Of a stretch of 64,000 nt of DNA, positions 52,589 to 62,275 are shown one piece after another. How positions within the stretch are numbered: the stretch's first letter is position 1; each line of letters opens with the position of its first letter. The DNA comes from Bacillus salacetis (lineage in GTDB: Bacteria > Bacillota > Bacilli > Bacillales > Bacillaceae_B), in contig NZ_QXIR01000024.1 of assembly GCF_003581585.1 (NCBI RefSeq), positions 1 through 64,000 of the forward strand, written 5' to 3'. Made by a program: the position numbers and the translations under genes. The notes under the pieces were generated by a model, which had not been told where the DNA came from, made no database searches, and worked only from the letters and a program-made list of their open reading frames with translations.

Positions 52589-54202
52589 ATGATGAACACT
52601 CCTTTGCTGCTTACACAAATGATTGAACGCGCTGAAAGATATTACCCGAAGAAAGAGATAGTCTCACGGACAGAGAGTGGTATAAGCAGGTTTACCTATA
52701 AGGAGATGGCTTCCCGGGCGAGGAGGCTGGCCAGCGCCCTTGAAAAACTTGGCGTGGAAGAAGGCGATAAAGTCGGCACACTTGCCTGGAACCATCACAG
52801 GCACCTGGAAGCGTACTTTGCCATACCTTGCAGCGGTGCGGTGCTGCACACAATCAATATCAGGCTGGCACCTCAGCATATCATTTACATAATCAATCAT
52901 GCTGAAGATAAGGTCCTTTTGATTGATTCGGATATCCTGCCGCTGATTGAAAGGGTGAAAGACCAGCTGACAACTGTGAAAGCCTTCGTCATTATGACGG
53001 ATAGCGATACCCTGCCGGAAACGAGCCTTTCACCTGCCTATCACTATGAAACAATCCTTGCAGAAGGGGATCCCCATCACCCATTCCGCGATGATTTGGA
53101 TGAGAATGCGCCAGCAGGAATGTGCTATACGAGCGCAACCACTGGAAATCCTAAAGGAGTTGTATACTCTCACAGAGGAATCGTTCTTCACAGCATGGCG
53201 CTTGGTCTTGCGGATACTACAGGTGTTTCAGAAAAGGACATTGCCCTTCCGGTGGTGCCGATGTTCCATGTGAATGCTTGGGGGCTTCCGTTTGCCGCCA
53301 CATGGTTCGGCACTTCCCAAGTCCTGCCAGGTCCTTACTTTACCCCTAAGCTGCTGGCAGAATTGATGCAGGAGGAAAAAGTCACAATTACTGCGGGGGT
53401 GCCGACCATCTGGCTGGGACTTCTGAAAGAACTGGATGAGAATCAATATGATCTTTCCAGTCTCCGTTCCATTCTTTGCGGAGGTTCAGCAGCACCGCTG
53501 GGTATGATCAAAGCTTTTGAAGAAAAGCATGGGATTCCATTCATGCATGCATACGGAATGACTGAAACAAGCCCTCTTGCCACTGTAACCGGAGAGAAAA
53601 GCTATATGGAAGAATGGGGGAAAGAAGAGAAATATAATGTAAAAGCAAAACAGGGTATCCTCGTTCCCGGCCTGGAAATGAGAATCATCGGAAAGGATGG
53701 GGAAGTTTCCTGGGATGGGAAAGAAATGGGGGAGTTAACGTTAAGGGGGCCGTGGATTGCCTCTGAATATTATAAAGATGAAAGAACAGATGAAGCCTTC
53801 AAAGACGGGTGGCTTTATACAGGGGATGTTGTCACGGTCGATGAGGAAGGGTTCGTAAAGATCGTAGACAGGACGAAGGACCTCGTTAAATCTGGCGGAG
53901 AGTGGATTTCATCCGTCGATTTGGAGAATGCCCTTATGGCACATGAGAGCATCTTTGAGGCAGCGGTAGTGGCAGTTCCTCACCCTGAATGGCAGGAGCG
54001 TCCTGTTGCCTGTGTTGTTTTAAAAGAAGGGGACCATCAGAACACCACGAAAGAAGAAATTTATGAATTTCTCAAACCGCAATTTGCCAAGTGGTGGCTG
54101 CCGGATGAAATCCTGTTCTTCGAGGAAATTCCGAAAACCTCTGTCGGCAAATTCCTGAAGAGGGCTTTACGGGACCAGGTGAAAGAAAGAGTCGGCCAAT
54201 AG
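52589..54202 (+). CDS. Fatty-acid CoA ligase (AMP-binding)
   Basis: 537-residue ANL-superfamily acyl-CoA synthetase. AMP motif YTSATTGNPKGVVYSH, GGSAAPLGMI, AYGMTETSP, WLYTGDVVTVDEEGF and catalytic Lys in KTSVGKFLKRALR. It resembles AlkK-type medium/long-chain ligases. SD ATAGGAGAG. It lies upstream of the enoyl-CoA hydratase gene, which suggests a joint role in fatty-acid breakdown. Confidence 0.92.
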   Translation: MMNTPLLLTQMIERAERYYPKKEIVSRTESGISRFTYKEMASRARRLASALEKLGVEEGDKVGTLAWNHHRHLEAYFAIPCSGAVLHTINIRLAPQHIIYIINHAEDKVLLIDSDILPLIERVKDQLTTVKAFVIMTDSDTLPETSLSPAYHYETILAEGDPHHPFRDDLDENAPAGMCYTSATTGNPKGVVYSHRGIVLHSMALGLADTTGVSEKDIALPVVPMFHVNAWGLPFAATWFGTSQVLPGPYFTPKLLAELMQEEKVTITAGVPTIWLGLLKELDENQYDLSSLRSILCGGSAAPLGMIKAFEEKHGIPFMHAYGMTETSPLATVTGEKSYMEEWGKEEKYNVKAKQGILVPGLEMRIIGKDGEVSWDGKEMGELTLRGPWIASEYYKDERTDEAFKDGWLYTGDVVTVDEEGFVKIVDRTKDLVKSGGEWISSVDLENALMAHESIFEAAVVAVPHPEWQERPVACVVLKEGDHQNTTKEEIYEFLKPQFAKWWLPDEILFFEEIPKTSVGKFLKRALRDQVKERVGQ

Positions 54203-54207
54203 ATGAG

Positions 54208-54237
54208 AAAGAAAGCCGGGAGTTCCCCGGCTTTCTT
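54208..54237 (+). terminator. Terminator of the acyl-CoA ligase gene
   Basis: AAGAAAGCCGGG / CCCGGCTTTCTT hairpin. Confidence 0.75.
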
Positions 54238-54253
54238 CGGTTACTCTTGTGGC

Positions 54254-54331
54254 CGGGGTTTTTACGTTCAATTACAAGGGTATTGATTTAAATTAATATT
54301 GAATAGCAGCAAAGTTTTCGAAAATGGCTTT
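54254..54331 (-). repeat. Half copy of the 190-bp element (minus orientation)
   Basis: Only the outer left half is present: CCGGGGTTTTTACG...TTGAATAGCAGCAAAGTTTTCGAAAATGGC. Confidence 0.7.
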
Positions 54332-54409
54332 TTTTATAAACTATTGATATATAATTGTTTATAGAATATTTTAAAAATTATGAATGAAAGTACATAAGGG
54401 GTGTAACAC

Positions 54410-55204
54410 ATGAATGCAAATGCACTGTATGATACCATCAAACTTGAAATGAACGGCAAGACAGCGACAGTCACTTTGAACCGTCCGCAATCATTAAATG
54501 CAATGAATCCTAAGATGATGCGTGAGCTGTTGAACTGTCTGAAAGAAATCGAAAAGGATGAGGATATCCTTATCCTTGTCCTCAAAGGAGAAGGAAGGGG
54601 TTTTTCCTCAGGCGGGGATATCAAGGAAATGCTGGATCTTGGGGGCAAAGAGGAATTCTCAGAGATCATGGATGTGATCAATGACTTATCCATGACACTC
54701 TATACAATGAACAAACTGACAATCGCGGGCATTCATGGGGCGGCTGCTGGCCTGGGGCTGAGCCTCGCCCTGGCAGCCGATTACATCATCTGTGAAGAAG
54801 ACAGTAAGCTGGCAATGAATTTCATCGGAATTGGTTTGATCCCCGATGGCGGCGGACATTTCTTCCTACAGGAACGGCTTGGTGCTTGCAGGGCTAAAAA
54901 GCTGATGTGGACAGGAAAGGTAATCCAGGGGCAGGAGGCACTTATGAAAAAACTTGTGGACGAAGCCATCCCTTCCGGCAAGTTGGATAGGGCGGTTGAA
55001 AAATATATCACTGAATGCTTGCAGAAGCCTTTGCAGTCGATTATTGAATCCAAAGCGATATTTGCTGAGCTCAATAAAGACAGATTGGAAAAGGCATTGC
55101 AGCTTGAGAAAGCCGGCCAGTGGAAGATGCGCCAGACACAGGACCACCAAGAAGGCATTAGGGCGTTTGTAGAAAAAAGAATGCCGCAATTCAAGGGGCA
55201 GTAA
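54410..55204 (+). CDS. yhaR: Enoyl-CoA hydratase/isomerase family (YhaR)
   Basis: 264-residue crotonase. Oxyanion-hole segments GEGRGFSSGGDIKEM and IHGAAAGLGLSLALAADY are clear; the usual second catalytic Glu region reads GIGLIPDGGGHFFL. Size and position between hemZ and yhaQ agree with YhaR. Confidence 0.9.
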   Translation: MNANALYDTIKLEMNGKTATVTLNRPQSLNAMNPKMMRELLNCLKEIEKDEDILILVLKGEGRGFSSGGDIKEMLDLGGKEEFSEIMDVINDLSMTLYTMNKLTIAGIHGAAAGLGLSLALAADYIICEEDSKLAMNFIGIGLIPDGGGHFFLQERLGACRAKKLMWTGKVIQGQEALMKKLVDEAIPSGKLDRAVEKYITECLQKPLQSIIESKAIFAELNKDRLEKALQLEKAGQWKMRQTQDHQEGIRAFVEKRMPQFKGQ

Positions 55205-55241
55205 AAAAACGGGATGAACTTAAGGGTTCATCCCGTTTTTC
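55203..55241. terminator. Bidirectional terminator yhaR / yhzD
   Basis: AAACGGGATGAAC / GTTCATCCCGTTT hairpin with A- and T-runs on the two sides. Confidence 0.85.
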
Positions 55242-55246
55242 TGTCA

Positions 55247-55435
55247 TCAAGGGTGAAAAAGTATCAGCTTTCCAAGAGGTGAAGCACAGCGGTGAGTGTG
55301 GTCTTCATACCCCTTTTCTTCCAATATGCCTTTGCCGATTTTTTTCGCTTCCTCATCAGAAGGTGCTTCAAAAGAATCCTCAAAGAGGCTTTCCCCGGTT
55401 TGTTCAAAGACCGTCAATTTGTAAACTTTCATCAT
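55247..55435 (-). CDS. yhzD: YhzD-like small protein
   Basis: 62 residues, MMKVYKLTVFEQTGESLFEDSF...SDEEAKKIGKGILEEKGYEDHTHR, ending PLGKLILFHP. It matches the YhzD family and its position. SD AAGGGGA before ATG 55435; the longer frame is not supported. Function unknown. Confidence 0.82.
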   Translation of the reverse strand: MMKVYKLTVFEQTGESLFEDSFEAPSDEEAKKIGKGILEEKGYEDHTHRCASPLGKLILFHP

Positions 55436-55655
55436 TTTTATCCCCTTTTGAAAAAAATTCTGCCAGTTACTATTATTCTTGCATAATTTCAAAAATTAAT
55501 AAAGTTTTTATATTTTAACAGAATATCAGATTTTCTATGGAAATAGGGAACTAATTTCCTATACAATCGTATAGATAGATGGAATAACTACTCAAAAAGG
55601 AAAGGCATTGGGCTTGTGCCCGGTTATTTTTTGGGTTGAATAGGAGGATGAAAGA

Positions 55656-56555
55656 ATGGTTCTGTCACTGAACAATGTAACCAAAAGGTTTGGTAACTTT
55701 ACTGCAGTGGACAATTTATCAATCAGTATACCTGAAAAAGAGATGTTCGGTTTCCTTGGTGGAAACGGTGCAGGCAAGACGACCACCTTCAGGATGATAC
55801 TAGGCCTGCTCGACCCGAGTGGAGGGACTATAACATGGAATGGAAAAAAGATTGATTATTCCACAAGTCCTGAGGTAGGTTACCTTCCTGAAGAACGAGG
55901 GCTGTATCCGAAGATGAAGGTGAATGATCAAATCATTTACCTGGCCCGTTTACGGGGGATGGATAAAATAGAAGCTGAACGAGAATTGGAATACTGGCTC
56001 AAGAGATTCAATGTGCCAGAATATAAGAATAAGAAAGTGGAGGAATTATCCAAGGGAAATCAGCAAAAGATTCAGTTAATCGCCTCCATTATACATAAGC
56101 CGAAACTGCTTATTCTCGATGAGCCTTTCAGCGGACTTGATCCGGTTAACGTTGAACTGCTGAAGGATGCGGTAGGCGAGATCAAAGAAGGTGGAACGAC
56201 TATCGTCTTTTCAAGCCATAGGATGGAACATGTTGAGGAACTTTGTGAAAATTTATGCATCATGCATAAAGGCACCCCGGTCGTTCATGGGGGGTTAAAA
56301 GAAATCAAGCGGTCATTTGGAAAGAAAAACGTTACAATCCATGCTGACTTTGATTTGAGCTTTTTGGAAGCCGTGTCCGGAGTGACAAAGGCGAAAAAAA
56401 CAACCGAAGGGGTCCAGCTGCAGGTTGAGTCGGAAGATATAGCGAAGGACGTTTTCAATGAAGTGGTCAGAAAAGGATTTGTCCGCAAATTTGAATTGGA
56501 AGAACCGTCCTTGAATGATATTTTCATTGAGAAAGTGGGTACGTCATATGAATAA
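55656..56555 (+). CDS. yhaQ: ABC transporter ATPase YhaQ (NatA-like)
   Basis: 299 residues: Walker A GGNGAGKTT, signature LSKGNQQKIQ, Walker B LLILDEPFSGLDP, H-loop FSSHRMEH, and the C-terminal domain of NatA/drug-export ATPases. Partner of the following permease, with which it overlaps. Possibly exports Na+ or a peptide or antibiotic; substrate unknown. Confidence 0.92.
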   Translation: MVLSLNNVTKRFGNFTAVDNLSISIPEKEMFGFLGGNGAGKTTTFRMILGLLDPSGGTITWNGKKIDYSTSPEVGYLPEERGLYPKMKVNDQIIYLARLRGMDKIEAERELEYWLKRFNVPEYKNKKVEELSKGNQQKIQLIASIIHKPKLLILDEPFSGLDPVNVELLKDAVGEIKEGGTTIVFSSHRMEHVEELCENLCIMHKGTPVVHGGLKEIKRSFGKKNVTIHADFDLSFLEAVSGVTKAKKTTEGVQLQVESEDIAKDVFNEVVRKGFVRKFELEEPSLNDIFIEKVGTSYE

Positions 56556-57798
56556 CTTTTTCCTGATCCTTGTCCATTCCTACTTGAATAAAATAAAGGC
56601 AAAGTCTTTTATCATCACGACTCTGATAGTGGCAGCCGGAATCTTTCTCCTCGTGAACTTGCAGGATATCATAGAAAGCTTCAGCGGAGATGAGCAGGAT
56701 ACTGTAGCTGTTGTGGATGAATCGGGTGAATTATATGACCAGTTCGAATTACAGTTAAGTTCACTGAATGAAGAATTAGAGCTGGAAAAATCCAATGAAA
56801 ACGAAAAAAGTTTGGAAGAGAGTGTAGAAGAAGGGGACTACAGTGGTTACCTGATTCTTTCAAAGGATGAGAATGGCCTTCCGCAGGGAGTCTATAAAGC
56901 AGAGTCGATTGCAGAATCTGCAATTGCCAATGACCTTCAGGCTGCATTGCAGGGAATGAAATCTGCCATGGCAGCTGAAAACCTGGAATTATCACCGGAT
57001 GAGCTGGCTTCATTGAGTTCTCCCGTCTCATTCGAGAGAGAAGCTCTTGTAGAAGGAGCAAAGTCCGAGGAAGAATTGAATCAGGCACGAGGAATCGTGT
57101 ATATTCTATTGTTTTTCATCTACTTTTCAGTAATTGTTTATGCAAACATGATTGCTATGGATGTTGCTACTGAGAAATCTTCAAGGGTCATGGAAATCCT
57201 GATCTCAAGTGTCTCACCGGTGAAACAAATGTTTGCCAAAATCATCGGAATTGGACTTGTGGGCCTCACCCAGCTCTCAGTATTGATAGCTATCGGGTAT
57301 TTTGCTCTCAGCAGTAAAGGCGATTCCGAGATGGGAGGCATACTGGAGTTTTTCGGCTTCTCTGACATTCCAGCGGGCATAATCGTTTACGCCGTTGTAT
57401 TTTTCCTTTTAGGCTATTTCCTTTTTGCTACATTGGCGGCGCTGCTCGGCTCACTGGTGAGCAGAATCGAGGATGTTCAACAAATGATCATGCCGATGAC
57501 TTTCCTGATTATGATCGGGTTCTTCATTGCTGTGTTCGGGCTGGGTAATCCGGAAGCAGGTTTTGTCACTGCAGCCTCTTACATTCCGTTCTTTACCCCC
57601 ATGGTTATGTTCCTGCGGGTAGGGATGCTGAATATCGCTGCTTGGGAACCGATCCTCGGCATCGTGATTCTGCTTCTTTCCATCCTGTTCCTTGGCTGGT
57701 TCGGTGCAAGGGTTTACCGCGGAGGGGTCTTGATGTATGGAAAGTCGAATTCTTATAAGGATATCAAGAAAGCGATTGAATTAACGAAGAAGAAATAA
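56548..57798 (+). CDS. yhaP: ABC transporter permease YhaP (NatB-like)
   Basis: 416 residues of the ABC-2 class: one N-terminal TM helix, an extracytoplasmic domain of about 150 residues (VAVVDESGELYDQFELQ...), then five or six TM helices (from about residue 180). ATG 56548 lies inside the end of yhaQ. Forms the NatAB-like exporter YhaQP. Confidence 0.92.
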   Translation: MNNFFLILVHSYLNKIKAKSFIITTLIVAAGIFLLVNLQDIIESFSGDEQDTVAVVDESGELYDQFELQLSSLNEELELEKSNENEKSLEESVEEGDYSGYLILSKDENGLPQGVYKAESIAESAIANDLQAALQGMKSAMAAENLELSPDELASLSSPVSFEREALVEGAKSEEELNQARGIVYILLFFIYFSVIVYANMIAMDVATEKSSRVMEILISSVSPVKQMFAKIIGIGLVGLTQLSVLIAIGYFALSSKGDSEMGGILEFFGFSDIPAGIIVYAVVFFLLGYFLFATLAALLGSLVSRIEDVQQMIMPMTFLIMIGFFIAVFGLGNPEAGFVTAASYIPFFTPMVMFLRVGMLNIAAWEPILGIVILLLSILFLGWFGARVYRGGVLMYGKSNSYKDIKKAIELTKKK

Positions 57799-57805
57799 GG
57801 CCAAG

Positions 57806-57840
57806 AAGCAGTTTCCCATTAATGGGGAATTGCTTTTTTA
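57806..57840 (+). terminator. Terminator of yhaQP
   Basis: AAGCAGTTTCCC / GGGGAATTGCTT hairpin followed by T. Confidence 0.75.
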
Positions 57841-57874
57841 AATTGGAAAGAGAAATCAAGGAGGTATTCTCCCT

Positions 57875-57943
57875 ATGGGAATCGAAATTTTAAAGGATGC
57901 ACTTTTCTTTAATACGTATTTTTATATTGAAATGAGGCGTTAA
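57875..57943 (+). CDS. 22-residue ORF of uncertain status
   Basis: MGIEILKDALFFNTYFYIEM... with SD AAGGAGG and stop 3 bases before the next ATG. Good translation signals but no recognised relative; could be an upstream coupling ORF or a relic. Confidence 0.3.
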   Translation: MGIEILKDALFFNTYFYIEMRR

Positions 57944-57946
57944 CGG

Positions 57947-58498
57947 ATGAAACGGATTATGGTGGTGGGAATCTCTGCAGGGGTTGGGAAATCAACGTTT
58001 GCAAGAAAGCTTGGAGAAATCCTTGGGATTGAGGTAACTCACCTTGATTCACTGTTTTGGAAACCAGGATGGGTAGAGGCCAGTCTCGAGGAGTTCTCTG
58101 CTCCCCAAAAGGAAATCGTCAAAAAGCCGGACTGGATCATCGAAGGGAATTACAGCAGTACATTTGAGCTGCGTTTTGTTCATGCGGATACAATCGTTTA
58201 TTTAGAGCTGCCTCTGTATGTGTGCCTGTATCGCGTATTGAAGAGATGGCTTACGAATTTAGGGAAAAACAGGCCGGACATGGGAGATGGATGCACAGAA
58301 AAGATGGAATGGGCTTTTTTGAAATTCATCATCACCACCTATCATTCCCGGAAAAGCAAAATGGAGGACAGGATGGAACGATTTCAATCTCTTGGTCCTG
58401 AAAAGAAAGTATTCAAATTGAAGAGTAAGAGTGAAATCGCCGATTTTTTAGATGAACTGGAAAGAAAGGAATCTAAAGTGAATGGAACTGTATCTTGA
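57947..58498 (+). CDS. P-loop AAA/FlaR-like nucleotide kinase family protein
   Basis: 183 residues, starting MKRIMVVGISAGVGKSTFARKLGEILG (Walker A GISAGVGKST), then THLDSLFWKPGWVEA, WIIEGNYSSTFELR and YLELPLYVCLYRVLKRW. This is the pattern of 'DNA topology modulation' FlaR/adenylate-kinase-like proteins. Actual substrate unknown. Overlaps the next gene by 17 bases. Confidence 0.82.
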   Translation: MKRIMVVGISAGVGKSTFARKLGEILGIEVTHLDSLFWKPGWVEASLEEFSAPQKEIVKKPDWIIEGNYSSTFELRFVHADTIVYLELPLYVCLYRVLKRWLTNLGKNRPDMGDGCTEKMEWAFLKFIITTYHSRKSKMEDRMERFQSLGPEKKVFKLKSKSEIADFLDELERKESKVNGTVS

Positions 58499-58991
58499 AA
58501 GGCTTAGACAGCAGGATGCCCCAGAATTGTATGCTTTTGAATGTGAGAACAGGGAGTTTTTTGAAACTATGGTTCCCGGCCGGGGAGAGGAATATTTTCA
58601 ATATGATTTTTTCCTGGAAAGGCACAGATCACTGCTGGAAGAACAAAGTCAGGGACTTTCCTTCTTTTTCTTGATCAAGAATCAATCGGGAGATATATTA
58701 GGAAGGGTGAACCTGGTTGATATTGATGCGGGGAACGGTATAGGACATCTTGGATACAGAGTTGGTGAAGCTTATATTGGGCAGGGAGTTGCGGCTATGT
58801 CCTTAAAGCTTTTGATGAAGGATATAAGTAAATATCACATAAGGATCATTCATGCCAAAACGACTGCCGATAATATCCCTTCTCAAAAAGTTCTGCTCCG
58901 AAACGGCTTTCTTTTGAAGAAAATAGATGATGGTACAGAATCAGGTACTGAATTCCTGCATTATTGTTGGCGTGATCCATCTGATCAATAA
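58482..58991 (+). CDS. GNAT acetyltransferase (RimJ/RimL type)
   Basis: 169 residues: LERLRQQDAPELYAFECENREFFETMVP, core IGHLGYRVGEAYIGQGVAAMSLKLLM (acetyl-CoA P-loop) and TTADNIPSQKVLLRNGF. Resembles ribosomal-protein or aminoglycoside-type N-acetyltransferases. Translationally coupled to the FlaR-like gene. Confidence 0.88.
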   Translation: MELYLERLRQQDAPELYAFECENREFFETMVPGRGEEYFQYDFFLERHRSLLEEQSQGLSFFFLIKNQSGDILGRVNLVDIDAGNGIGHLGYRVGEAYIGQGVAAMSLKLLMKDISKYHIRIIHAKTTADNIPSQKVLLRNGFLLKKIDDGTESGTEFLHYCWRDPSDQ

Positions 58992-59041
58992 ATAAACAGG
59001 CAAAGTGAACATTAAACCATGGAGAAAAGGAAGTGAGAACG

Positions 59042-60425
59042 GTGAAAGACTCCGTGTATGATATCACGATTATTGGAGCAGGCGTGAGCGGTGTTTTCAC
59101 TGCCTATCAGTTAGCAAAAGAAAATAATGATTTGAATATTCATATCATTGATCTTGGTAAAAAGCTAAAGGACCGCTTCTGCGGGGTGGAAATGGGAGGC
59201 AGGTGTACCTGCGGGGAGAACTGCAGTCAATATGTCGGTTTTGCAGGGCTTGGGAAATCTGAAGGGAAATTCAATTATACAAATGACTTCGGCGGTGAGC
59301 TTGGGAGGAAAATCGGTGAAAGCCAGGCGATGAAACTAATGAAAGAAGTCGACGATATCCTTTGTGCATTTGGCGGCAGTGCAGTTCAAACATATAACAC
59401 AGAGAACAAGGAATTAGCCGCAAATGCAGAGAGTCATTCATTCAGGAGTACTTTCTACTGAAGTCCGCCATCTCGGAACAGCGTTGGCTAAAAAGGTTTT
59501 TCAGGGTATTTATGAATACTTGGTGAATGAAAAAGTAACCTTCACATTTGAAACCTTGATCGAGTCCATACACAGGGCAGACGAGGGGTTTCTTTTACAT
59601 TCGAAAGATCATTCATTTCAGACGAAGGAACTCGTCCTGGCAACAGGGATGAGCGGGAGCAAATGGCTCAAGCCCCAGATGGAATCCTTGGGCATAGTTC
59701 CATCAGAAACAAGGCTTGACCTCGGACTTCGAATCGAAATGAAAGAAAGCCAGCTGCACTCTATTCTGCAGGAAACGTTTGAAACCAAACTTACTTATTT
59801 GGGGGATACATACACAGCCACGACCTACTGTATGAACCCGCAAGGAAGAATCGTTCGGAAACATCAGCACGGTCTGGTCATGCCTGATGGACAAAATGTA
59901 AGGGAGAGGGAGACACCGAGCAAGAATTTGAATTTCACGCTGTTTGTCCCTCGATATTTCTTATCATATGAAGAAGCGCAGGAGTATGCCAGGTCCGTGA
60001 TTGGTGAAATCAATTGACAAAACGGACGCATCGTGGTCCAAAGGCTTGAAGATATGAGGGCTGGCAGGAAAACATCAACCCTCAACAGCAGCTCTATCAT
60101 TCCATCACTGGAAGCTGAAACCGGAAATCTCCTTGACGAAGTTCCTGAATTATACATCAGAGCTTCATTGGAAATGTTATCGGCACTTGAGGGGCTGCTA
60201 GGTGAAGAAATCGATGGAGACACGTTATTATATGGTATGGATGCGAAGTTTTACGAACCAAAGATTTGCACCAGCCGGTACTTTGAAACGGCAATCCCGG
60301 ATTTATTCCTGATCGGGGACTGCTCCGGGGAAACCCATTCGCTTTCCCAGGCAGCAGCAAGCGGTATCCTGCTGGGGAGACACCTCGCTTTAGATCTTGA
60401 AAAGTCAAATCATTCTATCCTTTGA
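59042..60425 (+). pseudogene. FAD-dependent dehydrogenase broken by a frameshift and a TGA
   Basis: The N-terminal part has the Rossmann FAD motif IIGAGVSGVFTAYQLA and a Cys-rich stretch (CGVEMGGRCTCGENC), and runs to about 59440. The frame then must shift by one base to continue with STEVRHLGTALAKKVF... (59424-60014). TGA at 60015-60017 interrupts before QNGRIVVQRLEDMRAGRKTS, and the same frame ends with the FAD-binding LIGDCSGETHSLSQAAASGILLG at 60425. The family is that of uncharacterised COG2509-like dehydrogenases. With two independent lesions it is most likely dead. GTG 59042 after GGAAGTGAG is the likely start. Confidence 0.82.
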
Positions 60426-60600
60426 GGTTCGCAGCAAAGCGGTTTCCGCTTTAATGCTGCACTCGAAAAAACAAAAAGGGCCTGAATATCCCTATGGATA
60501 TTGGAAAATTATTTTTAAGCAGGATGAGCAGCTCTTTTCTTACTGCTTTACTAAGGATTTTCCAAATGAAATCGGTACAGGATTTTTTAATCGTTTGTGA

Positions 60601-60797
60601 AAGGCTGTTTCCGCATATAATGTTGCTTTCGGAAAATCCCTGGTGCCGGATTTTTCCCCCTGTATTCAAAGGTTGTACTCTCGAAAAAGAACGGGTAGCT
60701 CTTTTCTTTCCTGCTCACCGGGGTTTTTGCGACGATTTACCAGGATATTATTTGAAATATATTTTGAAATAGCAACAAAGTGTACGAAAAGAGCCTT
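60601..60797 (-). repeat. 190-bp terminal-inverted-repeat element, copy 11 (minus orientation)
   Basis: Plus strand AAGGCTGTTTCCGCATATAA...AGCAACAAAGTGTACGAAAAGAGCCTT, full length. A further fragment with GATGAGCAGCTCTTTTCTTA lies just before it (about 60520-60560). Confidence 0.87.
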
Positions 60798-60814
60798 AAG
60801 AAAAGAACACTCTT

Positions 60815-60843
60815 GAAAGCCTGGGTATCATCAGGCTTTTTTG
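60815..60843 (+). terminator. Hairpin with T-run
   Basis: AAAGCCTG / CAGGCTTTTTT with an 8-base loop. The rest up to yhaO holds a TATAAT (60969-60974) with a weak TTATTT 17 bases upstream as a possible promoter. Confidence 0.65.
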
Positions 60844-61018
60844 ATTTGAAATGTTTATAAGAAAGGCAGGTTGCAGTGTAAGTGAAAATGCATCTCAAAC
60901 CAGCTGCAGTTAGAAGAGTATTAAGGAGAAGAGTATGCGGAATCCTTATTTTTTTGGGGAAAGTAGGCTATAATAAAAGAATAAGAGAACGTGCATTCGT
61001 ATTTGAGGGAGAAGGATA

Positions 61019-62257
61019 ATGATGAACGAGATTCGGTTTATACATACAGCGGACCTGCACCTTGATAGCCCATTTAAAGGTTTGAAGCATTTGCCTGAGG
61101 AACTTTTTCAGAGAGTAAGGAACAGTACTTTTCGGTCTCTGGAAAGAATAGTAGACAACGCCATCAGGTTAGAAGTTGATTTTGTATTGATGGCGGGCGA
61201 CCTGTATGACGAAGAAGACAGAAGCATCCGTGCGCAGGCCCGCCTCAAAAATCAGTTGGAACGACTGAATGAAGCCGGGATTTCAGTCTATGTCATTCAT
61301 GGCAATCATGATTACCTTGGAAACTACTGGTCTCACTTAGACATGCCTGCCAATGTGAAGGTTTTTGGTGATACCGTAGAGAAAGTCATCCATTACACGG
61401 CTGATGGCACACCGGTTCATTTATACGGTTTCAGTTATGATACCCGGCATATCCATGAAAGAAAAATTGCGGATTACCCTGCAGCAAGGAAAGACGGGGG
61501 GATTTACATCGGTCTCCTTCATGGAAGCGAGGCTGGTGAGACAACTGACCACGAGCCATATGCTCCGTTTTCAATCAGCGAGCTGAAGGAGAAGAATTAT
61601 CACTATTGGGCATTGGGGCATATACATGTGCGCAAAGAACTCTCGGCTTTTCCACCCATCGTATATCCCGGGAATATTCAAGGAAGGCACCGGAAAGAAA
61701 CCGGACCGAAGGGTTGTTATTTCGTAACGGTGGCTGATGGGGAAACAAAGCTGGAATTTCTGGAAACCCAAGAAATCATTTGGGAGAAGATCTCCATTTC
61801 ATTAAAGGGTGTCCTTAAACTCAGCCAGATCTATGAATTATGCAAGGCAGGAATTGAACAGTGCAGAAGGAAGGGCGGTACGCTCCTGGAAATGGAATTT
61901 TCCGATACGGAAGAGACGGGTGGAGAAATTCTAAACAAAATCAAAACAGGGGAAATTCTTGAAGCCTTTCAGGACGGAGAGGAACACCGGGAAGACTTTG
62001 TCTGGGTTCATTCCATGAGAATCGATCGAAACGGACAGCTTTCATATTTTAAAGACCAAGAAACCTTCATGAGCGATATGATTCAAACGGTCAAAAGCTG
62101 GAGCGATCAAGAATGGGATGAAGTGTCCTCCGATCTGTTTCTTCATCCTCAGGCACACCGGTATATTGAGCTGCTGGATAATGAAGAAAAAGAAGAAATG
62201 AAACAATCTGCCGCAGAAATGCTTGCTTCTTCTTTTTCAAAGAGAGGATATTTGTGA
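61019..62257 (+). CDS. yhaO: YhaO, SbcD-like metallophosphoesterase
   Basis: 412 residues, calcineurin-type nuclease: IHTADLHLDSPF (DxH), LMAGDLYDEED (GDxxD), VIHGNHDYLG (GNHD), LLHGSE, GHIHVRKEL (GHxH), so all metal ligands are present. It pairs with the SMC-like YhaN as an SbcD/SbcC-type DNA repair pair. SD GAGGGAGAAGG. Confidence 0.93.
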   Translation: MMNEIRFIHTADLHLDSPFKGLKHLPEELFQRVRNSTFRSLERIVDNAIRLEVDFVLMAGDLYDEEDRSIRAQARLKNQLERLNEAGISVYVIHGNHDYLGNYWSHLDMPANVKVFGDTVEKVIHYTADGTPVHLYGFSYDTRHIHERKIADYPAARKDGGIYIGLLHGSEAGETTDHEPYAPFSISELKEKNYHYWALGHIHVRKELSAFPPIVYPGNIQGRHRKETGPKGCYFVTVADGETKLEFLETQEIIWEKISISLKGVLKLSQIYELCKAGIEQCRRKGGTLLEMEFSDTEETGGEILNKIKTGEILEAFQDGEEHREDFVWVHSMRIDRNGQLSYFKDQETFMSDMIQTVKSWSDQEWDEVSSDLFLHPQAHRYIELLDNEEKEEMKQSAAEMLASSFSKRGYL

Positions 62258-62275
62258 CCGAAGGAGGTGTTTTCA

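Noticed and set aside
60015..60017. Selenocysteine at the TGA of the FAD dehydrogenase
   Set aside because: The position is not a Cys/CxxC type site, no suitable hairpin was seen, and the gene also has a frameshift.
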